A DNA stretch of 64,000 bases from Polyangiaceae bacterium (GCA_016719945.1 JADJYE010000037.1:27227-91226); one strand, 5' to 3'; numbered from the stretch's first letter, positions 35,531 through 45,012 are shown. The notes: generated by a model not told the origin, from the letters alone. Numbers and translations: made by a program.

Positions 35531-36164
35531 ATGGAGTTCGACGAGACGACCGGCCGCGCGTTCCTTCAACTTCCCGAGGGCGTCGCCTTGCCCGAGGCCG
35601 ACGACCTCGCGCACGACGCCCGGGCCGTGTTGCTCCACACGGTCAACCTGCGCCGCGACGCGGCTGAGTCCGGCGTGCAGGTCTCCCCGATCTGGGAGAA
35701 CCTCGACGGCCAAGCGGCGCTGCGCGCGATGGTCGTCCCCAAGCCGCTGGAGGCGCGCCACTTCGAGGGCAAGGGAATGGTCGCCCTCAAGGACCCGAAC
35801 GCCCTCACGTTGATCGCCGACGCGGCGACGATCTTGGCCGAGCAGCCGGCGGCGGCCGCCCAGGTCCTCGCCCGGACCGCGTCCCTCTTCATCCACGAAG
35901 AGGCCCCCATTCGTCCTCGGGCTTCCGTACAAGGGGCACTACAAGCTCTTGACCCTGGTGATGTCCGACTTCCTCCGGAAGTTCGGCGCGGGCTTCGACG
36001 ACAACGAATGGCTCGCGTCGATCGGCGTGCTCGACGCGTTCCACGATCCGGCCATCGATCCGCCCGTCGAGCGAATCAAGGCCTCGGTGGCGGAGAAGAC
36101 GCAGAGAATGGTCGCGGAGGAGACCGCCTGGGAGGCAGCCTTCGCGGGGACGAGCGCGGGCTGA
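35531..36164 (+). CDS. Unrecognised protein (one-base frame break)
   Basis: ATG at 35531. The first frame runs through FEGKGMVALKDPNALTLIADAATILAEQPAAAAQVLARTASLFIHEEAP. The second runs from FVLGLPYKGHYKLLTLVMSDFLRKFGAGFDDNEWLASIGVL to the stop at 36164. Removing one C from the five-C run at 35904-35908 fuses them into 210 residues. I do not recognise the family. It is mostly helical, has no signal peptide or membrane segment, and ends in a Lys/Glu-rich helix. It lies between the ligase (13 bases) and a carotenoid oxygenase (25 bases), all on the plus strand, so the three are probably one operon. Confidence 0.68.
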
Positions 36165-36189
36165 GCCGCGGCGCTCGGGGGGAACGAAG

Positions 36190-37608
36190 ATGGCCGACTA
36201 CGAATATCTCTATCAGAGCCGAACCGAGGACCTCGACCTCGAGCTGAGCATCGAGGGCGCGCTGCCCGAGTCGATCCAGGGCACGCTCTATGCGATCGGA
36301 GGCGCGGGCTGCAAGGTCGGCGACACCGCGCTCTCGGCGCTCGACGCGCATGGCAGGGTGGTCGCGGTGAGCATCGCTGGAGGCAAGGCCCAGCTGCGCG
36401 CGCGCATGGTCCAGACGCCGCTGTGGAAGGCCGAGCGCGGCGCGAGCGCGATCGTCAAGCGCAGGCTGTTCACCAACAAGCCAGGCCGCTGGTCGAACCT
36501 GTTCGATCTCGATCTCGCGAACCCGGCGGGCCACAACGTCGTGCCCTGGGGGAAAGACGTCGTCGCCGCCAACGACCCGGGGTTCTTCGTGCTCGATCCT
36601 CAGACCCTCGAGACCCGCGGTCCGGCGCCCATTCAGCCGAAGAAGGGCGCGACGTTCGGGCCGATGCCGAGGCGAGACCCGGCGACCGGACGGCACGTGG
36701 TGTTCGAGCAGCGCCCGGGCCTCAAGGACACCATCATCGTGCGGGAGATCGACGACGGGTTCCAGGTCGCGAAGGAGCAGGCGTATTCGCTCGGGCGGGG
36801 CGCCGCCTTCTTCCACGACGTGGCGTTCACCGAGCGGTACTACCTGATCATGCAGTTCGCCTCGCTGTCGGTGCCGAGCTTCGCTTGGGGCGCCGCCACC
36901 GCCCTCGAGGCGCTGCGCTTCGAGCCCGACAGCACGCCGGTGATGCACCTCTTGCCGCGCGCCGGCGGGGCGCCCATCACGGTGCCGCTCCCGGGGGGGC
37001 GGGCCCATTTCCACTTCTGGAACGCCTTCGAGGAGGGCGGCGCGGTCGTCGCCGACACCCTGGGTTACGACGGCAAGGTCACCTTCGGCAGCCTGCTCCC
37101 GCCGGCGGCGCGACCCGCCCGGGCGCCGCCGCCGGCCGCGACCCCCAAGGTCGCGTCGTGGCGCTATCACATCGACCCCGCCTCGCGCTCGGCGCGTCCG
37201 GAGAAGCTCGACGACGTCGCCTCGGAAGCGCCCGAGATCCGCGCCGATCGTCGGGGTCGGTCCTATCGTTATGGTTGGGCCCCGGCTCAAGGCAGGCCGG
37301 GGGACGAGGAAGATCCGATGAGCTTCCCGTGGTTCCACGCCCTCGGACGTCACGACTTCCAGGAGCACACGACGCAGGTGTGGGACGCGGGCCCGAGGGC
37401 CTACGTCTCGGCCTGCGCGTTCGTCCCCGACGGGGCCGACGGCGCGGAGGACCGTGGGCACGTGCTCGCGTGGATCCAAGATGTCGGCGCTGGCACGGCC
37501 ACCCTGGGAGTGTTCGACGCGCGCGACGTCGCGGCGGGGCCTGTGGCGCGCCTGACCGGGGCCGGGCTGCTCGGAGGCATCTCCCACGTCTCGTTCGCCG
37601 TGCGTTGA
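36190..37608 (+). CDS. Carotenoid oxygenase family protein (second copy)
   Basis: 472 residues. It opens with a diverged form of the family start (ESIQGTLYAIGGAGCKVGD). Candidate Fe-binding His are in GHNVVPWG, FFHDVAFTERY, HFHFWNAFEEGG and the C-terminal GGISHVSF. It is clearly more distant than the copy at 17080 (the usual final FxHG is ISHVSF), so substrate and activity may differ. A Pro/Ala-rich insertion lies around 300-320. Third gene of the ligase-unknown-oxygenase run. Confidence 0.82.
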   Translation: MADYEYLYQSRTEDLDLELSIEGALPESIQGTLYAIGGAGCKVGDTALSALDAHGRVVAVSIAGGKAQLRARMVQTPLWKAERGASAIVKRRLFTNKPGRWSNLFDLDLANPAGHNVVPWGKDVVAANDPGFFVLDPQTLETRGPAPIQPKKGATFGPMPRRDPATGRHVVFEQRPGLKDTIIVREIDDGFQVAKEQAYSLGRGAAFFHDVAFTERYYLIMQFASLSVPSFAWGAATALEALRFEPDSTPVMHLLPRAGGAPITVPLPGGRAHFHFWNAFEEGGAVVADTLGYDGKVTFGSLLPPAARPARAPPPAATPKVASWRYHIDPASRSARPEKLDDVASEAPEIRADRRGRSYRYGWAPAQGRPGDEEDPMSFPWFHALGRHDFQEHTTQVWDAGPRAYVSACAFVPDGADGAEDRGHVLAWIQDVGAGTATLGVFDARDVAAGPVARLTGAGLLGGISHVSFAVR

Positions 37609-37642
37609 CAGCAGGGCTCTCCGCCACCAAAACGGCCGGGTC

Positions 37643-37976
37643 ATGAAGGTCGACGTGGACAATCAGGGCTGGCAGATGGTCGAAGGCTCCGTGCGTCCCG
37701 CGGTCGCTGGGGCGAACGCGCTCGACACGGCGGCGTCGACGGTCGTCGCGCCAGGGACCGAGGCCCCTGCCAGCGCTGTGGTGCCCTCGGCGAAGCCGAG
37801 GCTCGGGCGTCTATGCGAAGGTCGCGGCCCGCTCCACCGCTGACGAGATCGCCGTGATGGACACGATCCCCGCGCCGTCCAGCGGCGAGTCGGTGTCTGC
37901 GATCCCTCCCGCGGCCGGCCTCCCGGCCGATCTGCTGAGCGCCATCTCGCTCGACGATCACGACACCGAAGACTGA
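37643..37976 (+). CDS. Small unrecognised protein (one-base frame break)
   Basis: ATG at 37643 opens VDVDNQGWQMVEGSVRPAV and an Ala/Val/Pro-rich stretch. A second frame carries VYAKVAARSTADEIAVMD and ends ISLDDHDTED at 37976. Both halves have the strong G/C third positions of real genes, and removing one G from the run at 37805-37807 joins them into 110 residues. No family recognised. It follows the carotenoid oxygenase by 34 bases. Confidence 0.5.
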
Positions 37977-37981
37977 GCGGG

Positions 37982-38752
37982 TCAGGGTCGATCGCGCGAC
38001 TTCGCCTCGAGTCGGAGCGCCATGCTGGCCTCGTCGAGCGAGTAGATCGCGACCCGCGGCGCCAGGAGCCCGGGGCTCCCCAACCACAGCAACGGCGGGT
38101 CGCCCCACGAGATCATCGGCATCGGACCACCTGGCTCCCCCTCAGGCACCGGGCTAAAGAAGCATCCCTCGAGGGGCTCGGTCACCCGCGTGCCCTTCGC
38201 GTCCAAGCGGAGGATCCAATAGGCGTAGGTGCCGCACTCTGGCGAGCCCCAGGTCCCCGAGGAGAAGAGCGCGAACGCGCGGTCGTCGAAGCGCTCGACC
38301 GCGACCAGCTGAAGGTGGGCGCCCTTTCCGTGGCTGTCCTTGGCTTTGGGCCCCGGGGGGCTCGAGCCGCGCAGGTCCTGGTGGGCCGCGCTGCACAGCC
38401 CGGATTTCTTCTTTCCGCATTCGGAGACCAGGAGCGACTCACCGTCGAGCGTGATCTCGCCGACGACGAACGGGCCGCGGGGGCCGACGCGCTGGTAGGC
38501 GATCTCGACGGAGCGCTGCGCGTCGGGCCCGCTCCTCACCGTCAGGGTCACAGGCTCGGGGCCGGGGGGCTCTGCGGGAGAGGTCGGAGGCTCGGTGGCT
38601 GCAGGAGCCGAGCGCGCCGAGGCCGAGAGCGCCGGCGCATGAGTGCACGCGGGCCGGGGCACGTTTGGCGGCTCGAGGGGTCGAGGCGGCTGCGTCGCCG
38701 GTGCGGCGCAAGCCGCGGCGCACAGGAGCCAAGCGAACGAGTGACGAGCCAC
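37982..38752 (-). CDS. Secreted or lipoprotein-like hypothetical protein
   Basis: 256 residues. N-terminal signal (MARHSFAWLLCAAACAAP; possible lipobox AAAC) followed by a Pro/Ala/Ser-rich linker to about residue 65. The remaining 190 residues are a compact beta-rich domain with scattered Cys (SECGKKKSGLC, PECGTYAYW, EGCFFSP) that could form disulfides outside the membrane. No family recognised. Convergent with the small gene ending at 37976. Confidence 0.7.
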   Translation of the reverse strand: MARHSFAWLLCAAACAAPATQPPRPLEPPNVPRPACTHAPALSASARSAPAATEPPTSPAEPPGPEPVTLTVRSGPDAQRSVEIAYQRVGPRGPFVVGEITLDGESLLVSECGKKKSGLCSAAHQDLRGSSPPGPKAKDSHGKGAHLQLVAVERFDDRAFALFSSGTWGSPECGTYAYWILRLDAKGTRVTEPLEGCFFSPVPEGEPGGPMPMISWGDPPLLWLGSPGLLAPRVAIYSLDEASMALRLEAKSRDRP

Positions 38753-38805
38753 GGCCCATCGTACGCACGAGCATGGAGAACTTCGCCTCTGGTAGGCTCG
38801 CGGCC

Positions 38806-39312
38806 GTGCAGATCGAACGCGGTCCTGCGTGGCTCCTCTTCGTGCTCCTGTTGTCCGGCTGTGATCGCTGCACCGAGGCCAAGGACCGCATAACGGGGGA
38901 GCTCAAGTCCCCCGACGAGGCCGAAGCCGAGCGCCTCGTCCGAGAGCGGCTCCCCAGAGAGAAGGGCCTCGCCCAGAAGCTGTGCGGCGTCCCCACGGAC
39001 AGCCTCACCGACGTCGTCCTCAAGCTCAAGAAGTCCGTGGTCCCCAACACGTTCCACGCCGAGATCTCGGCCAAGCCAGGGCCGCCCGCCGCGTCGTCCG
39101 CGGCGGTCACCTCGAGCGCGGAGCCTGGCCCCTCGGCCTCGGACGTCGCGAAGATGGTCGCGTGCGCTGGCATGTTGTCGGTGCTCTTCGACGCAGAGGT
39201 CGGTGAGGGCGGCGCCGTCAAGGGTCACACCATCAGCAGCGTCAGGCTCGACGAGGTGACGACGCCCGGTCACGAGTGGAAGCGGGCGAGCGAGTCGAGC
39301 GACTGGGACTGA
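38806..39312 (+). CDS. Small lipoprotein, unrecognised
   Basis: About 168 residues from the GTG at 38806, which gives a textbook short signal with lipobox LLSGC. The in-frame ATG at 38773 would add 11 residues and lacks a ribosome-binding site. After the Cys comes a charged helix (EAKDRITGELKSPDEAEAERLVRER), a Ser/Ala/Pro linker and a small C-terminal domain that resembles nothing I know. Likely anchored in the envelope. Divergent from the preceding secreted-protein gene. Confidence 0.7.
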   Translation: MQIERGPAWLLFVLLLSGCDRCTEAKDRITGELKSPDEAEAERLVRERLPREKGLAQKLCGVPTDSLTDVVLKLKKSVVPNTFHAEISAKPGPPAASSAAVTSSAEPGPSASDVAKMVACAGMLSVLFDAEVGEGGAVKGHTISSVRLDEVTTPGHEWKRASESSDWD

Positions 39313-39376
39313 ACGGTCGCGACCGACGACCCGTCGTCAAGCCGCCGTTGCTGTCAGCCTCGCCACGGCTCGACGC

Positions 39377-40435
39377 TCAGGACCGCGCGCCGCTCTGGGT
39401 CCGGTCGAGCAGGCGAGCCGCGTTGTCGTGCAGGATCTTCTTCCGCAGCTCGGGCTGACTTTGGGTCGCCACCAGCACCTTCGCGAGCGGAAGCACCGGG
39501 TGGTAGAAGGGCCAGTCGGAGCCGAACAAAACGCGGTCGATGTCGGCCTCGGCGATGACCTCGCGCAGCTGACCGAGCGACAACCCCGAGATCTCGAGCC
39601 ACGCGTTCTTGTTCTTGCGCTGGATGTCGATCGCTTCGCGGTGCTGCAGCGACCCGGCGTGCCCGAGCACGAAGTCGGTCTCTGGGATCTCGCGGATCGG
39701 GCGCTCGTAGAAGCGCATCTGCGCGAAGGACTGGTTGAACTTGGGCTCGATGCCCGCGGGGCCCGCGTGCCAGAAGACCGGCAGGTTCTCTCGACCGCAG
39801 ATGCGATACAGCTCCATCGCGTACGGCGCGTCGGGTCGAAAATGCTGGTTCGGCGGGTGAAGCTTGAGCCCTCGGGCGCCCAGGTGGAGCTGCTCCTCCA
39901 GCTTGGCCTTGGCGTGACGCGACCTCGGATGCACGCTCCCGTAGCCCACGACCTCGCTCCGGGACCGGGCGGTTCGCAGGGTGTCCGTGGGGTGACGGCT
40001 GGGGATGGCCAGGTCGAGGGCCAGCACGACCGACCGCACGACGTTCATCTGGCGCATGTCACGCGCGAGGTTCGGCGCCGTGTGGTCGCGCCGCTTGCCC
40101 CGACCCGTCAGCCCGCCGAGCAACAGCTCGCGCTTGAGCGCCGACAGCTCGCCGGGGCTGAAGCACTGGTTGGCGCGGACGTCGAGGTGGTGGGCGCAGC
40201 ACCTGCCGAGCAGGAGGTTCGAATCGGGCGTCTCGCGCTCCATGTCGATGGAGTGGATCGAGAGGGTCGGCAGGGCGTAGTGCGTGTGCGTGTCGATCAC
40301 CGGCCCCACGCTGCGATCGGAGAGCACGACCTCGCCGTGATCTTCCTCGAACCAGGGGAGGGCGGCGAGCGCGACGCGCGTCGCGAAGCGGAGCGGGAAG
40401 TCTTCGTCGGGGGTCATGGTGCGGCCGGTCGCCAT
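39377..40435 (-). CDS. Amidohydrolase-type TIM-barrel metal-dependent hydrolase
   Basis: 352 residues, amidohydrolase_2 family. The first-strand metal motif is DTHTHY (about 49-54), later His in FWHAGPAG and VLGHAGSLQH, and the final Asp in LFGSDWPF. Related enzymes decarboxylate or hydrolyse aromatic and cyclic acids (ACMSD, gamma-resorcylate decarboxylase, 4-OH-benzoate-type). No signal peptide. Substrate unknown. It ends close to a convergent lipoprotein gene and is divergent from the GNAT gene (38-base gap). Confidence 0.88.
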   Translation of the reverse strand: MATGRTMTPDEDFPLRFATRVALAALPWFEEDHGEVVLSDRSVGPVIDTHTHYALPTLSIHSIDMERETPDSNLLLGRCCAHHLDVRANQCFSPGELSALKRELLLGGLTGRGKRRDHTAPNLARDMRQMNVVRSVVLALDLAIPSRHPTDTLRTARSRSEVVGYGSVHPRSRHAKAKLEEQLHLGARGLKLHPPNQHFRPDAPYAMELYRICGRENLPVFWHAGPAGIEPKFNQSFAQMRFYERPIREIPETDFVLGHAGSLQHREAIDIQRKNKNAWLEISGLSLGQLREVIAEADIDRVLFGSDWPFYHPVLPLAKVLVATQSQPELRKKILHDNAARLLDRTQSGARS

Positions 40436-40473
40436 GCTACAGCGAAGCTCGCCTCCCCGGAGGCTCGTCCCCC

Positions 40474-41247
40474 ATGACCGACGAACAGCTCCTCGCGCGC
40501 TCCCGCGCGCTCCTCATCCACGAGGCCTGCTTCTGGGGGCAGGGGTCCTCGGGCGCGAGCGTCTTGCGGCTGCCCGGGGTCGTCGCGTCCATCGCGCCCA
40601 CGGCCCCAGACCGGTCGATGTTCAACTGGGTCGTGCCCGATGACGCGTCTGTGCTTGCGGCGGCCTACGAGCACGTGACCAGGGCCTATGGTGACGCGGG
40701 CGTGCGTGCCTTCACGGTCTGGGTTCCGGTGAGCGACCTCGAGAGCGTGGCGCTCCTCAGCGACCGGGGGCACGTCCTCGACTCGAAGTCGAGCGCCATG
40801 GCGGCGCCCATGGACGCCATCACGCTCGAAGAGCCCGGCGATCTCGAGTGGTCCGAGACGCGGGATCTGGCGCTGGTGGCTGGGCTCAACGATCGCGCCT
40901 ACGGCTTCCCGCCGCCCGCGTTCTCCGAGGCGCTCACCCGCTGGCCGGCCGAGCCTGGGTGGCGGGGGTTCCTCGCGCGCTTGAATGGACACGCCGTCGC
41001 GTGCGCGATGACCTTCGAGGCGCCGAGCGGAGACTGTGGAGTCACTGGCGTCGCGTCCCTCCCGGAGGCGCGAGGCCGGAGGCTCGCAACTCGACTGCTC
41101 TGCCGTGCCCTCGCCGCAGCCAAGGCGCGCGGCGCCACGTCGACGTCCCTCCAGGCGAGCCCGATGGGGCGATCCATGTACGCGAAGCTCGGCTATCGCG
41201 ACCTCGGCGAGCTCGAGATGTGGGAGCGACGCGTCCCGAGGCCATGA
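40474..41247 (+). CDS. GNAT family N-acetyltransferase
   Basis: 257 residues. The acetyl-CoA-binding GNAT core is in the C-terminal half: CGVTGVASLPEARGRRLATRLLCRALAAA is the V-x-x-x-x-R-G-x-G/A pyrophosphate loop region, and SMYAKLGYRDLGELEMW is the final beta4-beta5 signature. The N-terminal half is a diverged GNAT-like domain. Cytoplasmic; acceptor unknown. The SDR gene starts 56 bases downstream. Confidence 0.86.
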   Translation: MTDEQLLARSRALLIHEACFWGQGSSGASVLRLPGVVASIAPTAPDRSMFNWVVPDDASVLAAAYEHVTRAYGDAGVRAFTVWVPVSDLESVALLSDRGHVLDSKSSAMAAPMDAITLEEPGDLEWSETRDLALVAGLNDRAYGFPPPAFSEALTRWPAEPGWRGFLARLNGHAVACAMTFEAPSGDCGVTGVASLPEARGRRLATRLLCRALAAAKARGATSTSLQASPMGRSMYAKLGYRDLGELEMWERRVPRP

Positions 41248-41303
41248 GCGGGGCCGCTCGGGTCCGTTCGCCTCCGGGGCGGGGATCGACTACGGCTTCG
41301 CCC

Positions 41304-41993
41304 ATGCGATGGGTGATCAGCGGGGCGAATCGAGGCATCGGGCTCGAGCTGGTCCGCCAGCTCTCGGAGCGAGGCGAGCAGGTCGTCGCGCTCGCGCGCG
41401 ACCCCGGGCGGGCGGTCGAGCTCGCGGCGCTCCGAGAGCGCTCACGGGAGCGCACGCGGGTCGTCGGCTGCGACGTCGGCTCGGATGCGTCCGTGAGCGC
41501 CGCGGCCCAGGCCATCGGCGACCTCCCGGTCGACGTGCTCGTGAACAACGCCGGGGTCATGGGGACGATGACCTCGCTCGACGGCCTCGACACCCAGGAC
41601 GTCGTGCACACGTTCGACGTCAACGCCGTGGGCCCGCTGCGCGTGACGCGAGCCCTCCTCTCCGCGCTGCTGCGGGCGTCCACCCGCAAGGTCGTCTCGA
41701 TCTCGAGCGGCATGGGCTCGATCGGAGACAACACCTCGGGCGGCGCCTACGGGTACCGCATGTCCAAGGCCGCGCTCAACATGGCGAACCGGTCGTTGGG
41801 CCTGGAGCTCCGCGACCGCGGGTTCACCTGTGTCGTGATGAACCCAGGCTGGGTGCAGACCGATATGGGCGGCGGCGGGGCGCCGACGCCCGTGCGCGAG
41901 TCGGTGTCCCGCATGCTCTCGATCATCGAGGGCCTCACGCCGGCGCAGTCGGGCAGCTTCCTCGACTATCGGGGCGGCACGCTCGAGTGGTGA
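41304..41993 (+). CDS. Short-chain dehydrogenase/reductase
   Basis: 229 residues from the ATG at 41304. NAD(P)-binding ISGANRGIGLELV at the N-terminus, NNAGVMG, catalytic Ser in SISSGMGSI and YGYRMSKAALN (Tyr-x-x-x-Lys), all in the canonical order. Length is typical of the C-factor/SniP-type group of classical SDRs that end PGWVQTDMGG. Reading the frame further upstream would enter the GNAT gene, so the ATG at 41304 is used. Substrate unknown. Confidence 0.92.
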   Translation: MRWVISGANRGIGLELVRQLSERGEQVVALARDPGRAVELAALRERSRERTRVVGCDVGSDASVSAAAQAIGDLPVDVLVNNAGVMGTMTSLDGLDTQDVVHTFDVNAVGPLRVTRALLSALLRASTRKVVSISSGMGSIGDNTSGGAYGYRMSKAALNMANRSLGLELRDRGFTCVVMNPGWVQTDMGGGGAPTPVRESVSRMLSIIEGLTPAQSGSFLDYRGGTLEW

Positions 41994-42044
41994 GCTGGCG
42001 AGAGCTCGTCGCTGAGCTCCCGCCGTTCGCCGTTCGTGGCGCGC

Positions 42045-43318
42045 TCAGCTGCCCTTCGGCGTCAGCGCGAGGAGCTCGCCGTTCGGCTCGTCGGTCAGGA
42101 CGTACAGGGCGCCATCTGGGCCGACGCGCACGTCGCGAATGCGCGCGCGATCCACGAGCAGGCGCTCTTCGCCCACGATCTTCTCGCCGTCGAGCGTGAG
42201 CCGCGTGAGGTGCCGGCCAGCGAGCGCGCCGACGAACAGGCTCCCCTTCCACTCGGGGAACAGGTCTGCGTCGTAGAACGCCATCCCCGACGGCGCGATC
42301 GAAGGGTCCCAGTAGTAGAGGGGCTGCTCCATCCCATCCTTCTGGGAGACCCCGTCGCCGACGGAGCCGCCGGCGTATTCGGTGCCATAGGTGATCGTCG
42401 GCCAGCCGTAGTCGCGCCCCGCGCGGATGACGTTGATCTCGTCGCCGCCGCGCGGACCGTGATCGACGATCCACAGCTCGCCGGTCTTCGGGTTCAGCGC
42501 GGCCCCCTGCATGTTGCGGTGTCCGAGCGAGTAGATCTCGGGGAGCGCGCCCTCGCGCGAGGTGAAGGGGTTGTCGTCGGGGGCGGCGCCGTCGGGCTTG
42601 ATGCGCAAGACCTTGCCGAAGGCGCTGTCCAGCAGCTGCGCTTGCTTGCGGCCTTCGGCGATGGAGCGCTCGCCGGTGGTGATCCACAGCCATCCCTCCC
42701 GGGAAAAGACGAGGCGGCAGCCAAAGTGGAGCCTCGACGCGAGGGTCGGGGTCATACGCCAGATCACCTGGACGTCGTCGAGCCGCGGGGCAGCTCCCAG
42801 TACGAGGCGAGCTCGCGCGACGGCCGTTCCGTTGCCGCCGTCGCGCGGCTCGGCGAACGAGAAGAACACGGCGCCATCGGCGGCGAAGGTGGGGCCGAGC
42901 ACCACGTCGAGCAGCCCCCCTGACCCTCGTCGTCGACCGCGGGGACGCCGGCGAGCGGCGCAGACAGCGCCCCGTCGTTCGACAGCAGGCGCAGGCGACC
43001 GGGCTTCTCCGTGATGAGCTTCGACCCGTCGGGGAGGAACGCCAGCGACCAGGGGCGCTCGAGACCTTTCGCGAGCGTCTTCACCTCGAAGGCGACGTTC
43101 GCTGGTGTGAACGGCGCTCGTGTCTGACCGGCCGCGGCGGGCTTGAAGGATTTCGTGTTCGGCTCCTGCGTCTCGACGGGCTCACCGGGCACCTGTCGCC
43201 CCGCGCCGGCGGACGACGTCTGACCGCAACCGCTGCAGCTCGCGCACGCGACCCCGAGCAGGGCCAGCGCCAGCTTGGCGGAGCACGACGTGAACCGGCC
43301 GAGGACCGGCCACTTCAC
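42045..43318 (-). CDS. PQQ-dependent sugar (glucose/sorbosone) dehydrogenase lipoprotein, one-base frame break
   Basis: Soluble glucose dehydrogenase-type six-blade propeller. The GTG at 43318, overlapping the response-regulator stop, gives a lipoprotein-like signal (LALALLGVACASC). The first frame runs to VDDEGQGG, and the second resumes at LLDVVLGPTFAADGAVFFSFAEP and ends at 42045. Adding one G to the six-G run (plus-strand C-run 42915-42920) gives 424 residues in one frame. Family motifs are PWSLAFLPDG, GLGWDP-like positions, SLGHRNMQGAALNP and VDHGPRGGDEINVI. It oxidises aldoses with pyrroloquinoline quinone in the periplasm or on the surface. Confidence 0.85.
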
Positions 43319-43779
43319 GCGGTCAGGGCTCCGCGAGCCGAGTCGCGCACCCACTGCGGCTCCAGCAGCGTCGAGACGGCTGCGCGAAAGTCCTGGAGCT
43401 CGAATGGCTTCTCCAGGAAGAAGGCAGCGCCATCTCGCAGCGCGGCCTGCTTCATCTCGGGGGTCCCGTACGCCGTCATCACGATGAACGGTGTCACAGA
43501 GCCGGCGGAGTGGAGGCCGGCCAGGATCTCCAGGCCGCTGACGCCTGGCAGCACGACGTCACACACGATGAGATCGAACGGCGGCGGCTCCCTCGGTATG
43601 ACGAGATCGACCGCGACCAGCCCGAGGAGCTCCAAGCCGTCGCGGGCGACGATGACGCGGTGGCCGTCTCTGCGCAGCACGCAGCAGAGCGCGTCCCGCG
43701 TCAGGTCGTCATCTTCTGCGAGCAACACGCGCGCTCCGCCCCAGCGCGAGGGATCGAGCGCAAAAGTTTGTGATTCCAT
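43315..43779 (-). CDS. Response regulator receiver-domain protein
   Basis: 154 residues. The start at 43779 is chosen because it is preceded by a strong GGAGGAGG ribosome-binding site; an in-frame start at 43821 is weaker. The receiver domain has the acidic pair in LLAEDDDLTRD, phosphoacceptor Asp in IVCDVVLPG, the Thr/Ser switch in VMTAYGTPE and Lys in LEKPFE. There is no output domain; the last 20 residues are a tail. It is a stand-alone CheY-like regulator whose stop overlaps the GTG of the sugar dehydrogenase gene (GTGA). Confidence 0.9.
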   Translation of the reverse strand: MESQTFALDPSRWGGARVLLAEDDDLTRDALCCVLRRDGHRVIVARDGLELLGLVAVDLVIPREPPPFDLIVCDVVLPGVSGLEILAGLHSAGSVTPFIVMTAYGTPEMKQAALRDGAAFFLEKPFELQDFRAAVSTLLEPQWVRDSARGALTA

Positions 43780-43907
43780 GGCCCCCTCCTCCTTGTGGTA
43801 GCGCATCTCATATTGTGCCACCTCAAATGGCGCGAGGCTCGTCCCGGGACGACGATTCCACAGAGCTCGCTGGGGAAGGCCCCGAGGGCCGCGACGTTGG
43901 CCCCGAT

Positions 43908-44948
43908 TCAGCCCCCGTTCCCTCCGTAGAGCGCCTCTCCCTCGACGACCAGGCCGGTCCTTGGGTCGAACGTCAGCACCTCACACGCGCGGGTCCATCG
44001 AGCCCCCTCCCGGCGCACGTGACGGATCGTAAGGGTGTTCGACTCGCCGTCGAGCTCCACGCGCTCGACCTCGAAGCGTTGCTCAGCGGGCAGCCGCTGG
44101 AGCGCCTGCGTCCAGTAGGCCTCCAGCTGCGTCCGGCCTCGGACGACGGCGTCCCCCGTCACCTCCCGCGCCTTGGGGCTCGTGAAGACGACGGCGTCGG
44201 CGAAGTGGGCGAGGACCGCGTCCACGTCGCGTCGGTTCCAGGCGTCGGCCCACGCGAGCGCGAAGGCCATGCCGTCCTCGTGGTCTCGCGGCGCACGGGA
44301 CGAGCCGCTGTAGTGGGACCAGCCGAGGTCCCGCTCGCGCTGCCCGGCCTCGACCCAGCGCTGCATCGACGGCATGGCGCGCACCGTCTCGACGTACGCT
44401 CGCGCCCCCTGCGAGACCTCGAGCCCGTACGACAGGATGCGCGTCACGACGGGCGCGTACATCGCGTCGACCACGCCGAAGCTCCCGAACAGGAACGGCC
44501 CGCCCGAGCGCCCCAGGCACTCCTGGAAGATCGTGTCGACCCGGGCCACGTCGGCCTTCGCTGACGCTGACAGCGGCCAGCGCCCAGGGGGCTCCTCGCG
44601 GCAGACGTCCATGGAGCACTCCGAGCGCAGCGCGAAGAACCCGGCGTGCATCTCGCTCGCGAGCGCGCGGGCCCGCCCTCGCATCGACAGGTCCTCGGGC
44701 CACAGCCGCGCGGCTGGCGCGAGATCGGCCACGTGCTCGCAGATCGCGAGCGATTCGTGTACGACGACGTCGCCGTCGACGAGCACCGGCACCTTCTTGG
44801 TGGGGCCAGGGACCTTCTCGCGGAACTGGGGGTCGTCGAAGCGGAGCACCACCGTCTGGAAGTCGAGCCCGGCCTCGGACAGGCAGAGCCACGGCCGCAG
44901 CGACCAGGAGGAGTAGCGCTGATTCCCAACGAAGAGGTCGAGCGTCAT
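43908..44948 (-). CDS. Glutathione S-transferase fused to an NTF2/SnoaL-like domain
   Basis: 346 residues from the ATG at 44948. Residues 1-215 are a GST: the N-domain opens LFVGNQRYSSWSLRPWLCLSEAG, a glutathione-site segment VVHESLAICEHVADL follows, and the helical C-domain ends around RWVEAGQRERDLGW. Residues 230-346 are an NTF2/SnoaL-like fold (ALAWADAWNRRDVDAVLAHFADAVVFTSP, VVRGRTQLEAYW, EVLTFDPRTGLVVEGEALY). The Ser in YSSWSLR is the likely glutathione-activating residue of the 'GST with Ser' group. The fused second domain may bind or isomerise the conjugated ligand. The combination is unusual. Confidence 0.86.
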   Translation of the reverse strand: MTLDLFVGNQRYSSWSLRPWLCLSEAGLDFQTVVLRFDDPQFREKVPGPTKKVPVLVDGDVVVHESLAICEHVADLAPAARLWPEDLSMRGRARALASEMHAGFFALRSECSMDVCREEPPGRWPLSASAKADVARVDTIFQECLGRSGGPFLFGSFGVVDAMYAPVVTRILSYGLEVSQGARAYVETVRAMPSMQRWVEAGQRERDLGWSHYSGSSRAPRDHEDGMAFALAWADAWNRRDVDAVLAHFADAVVFTSPKAREVTGDAVVRGRTQLEAYWTQALQRLPAEQRFEVERVELDGESNTLTIRHVRREGARWTRACEVLTFDPRTGLVVEGEALYGGNGG

Positions 44949-45012
44949 GACCGACGCGTGCCACGCCCGTGCGCGCGCTCCAAGCCTCGCGCCGACGTGC
45001 GATGATCCCACC

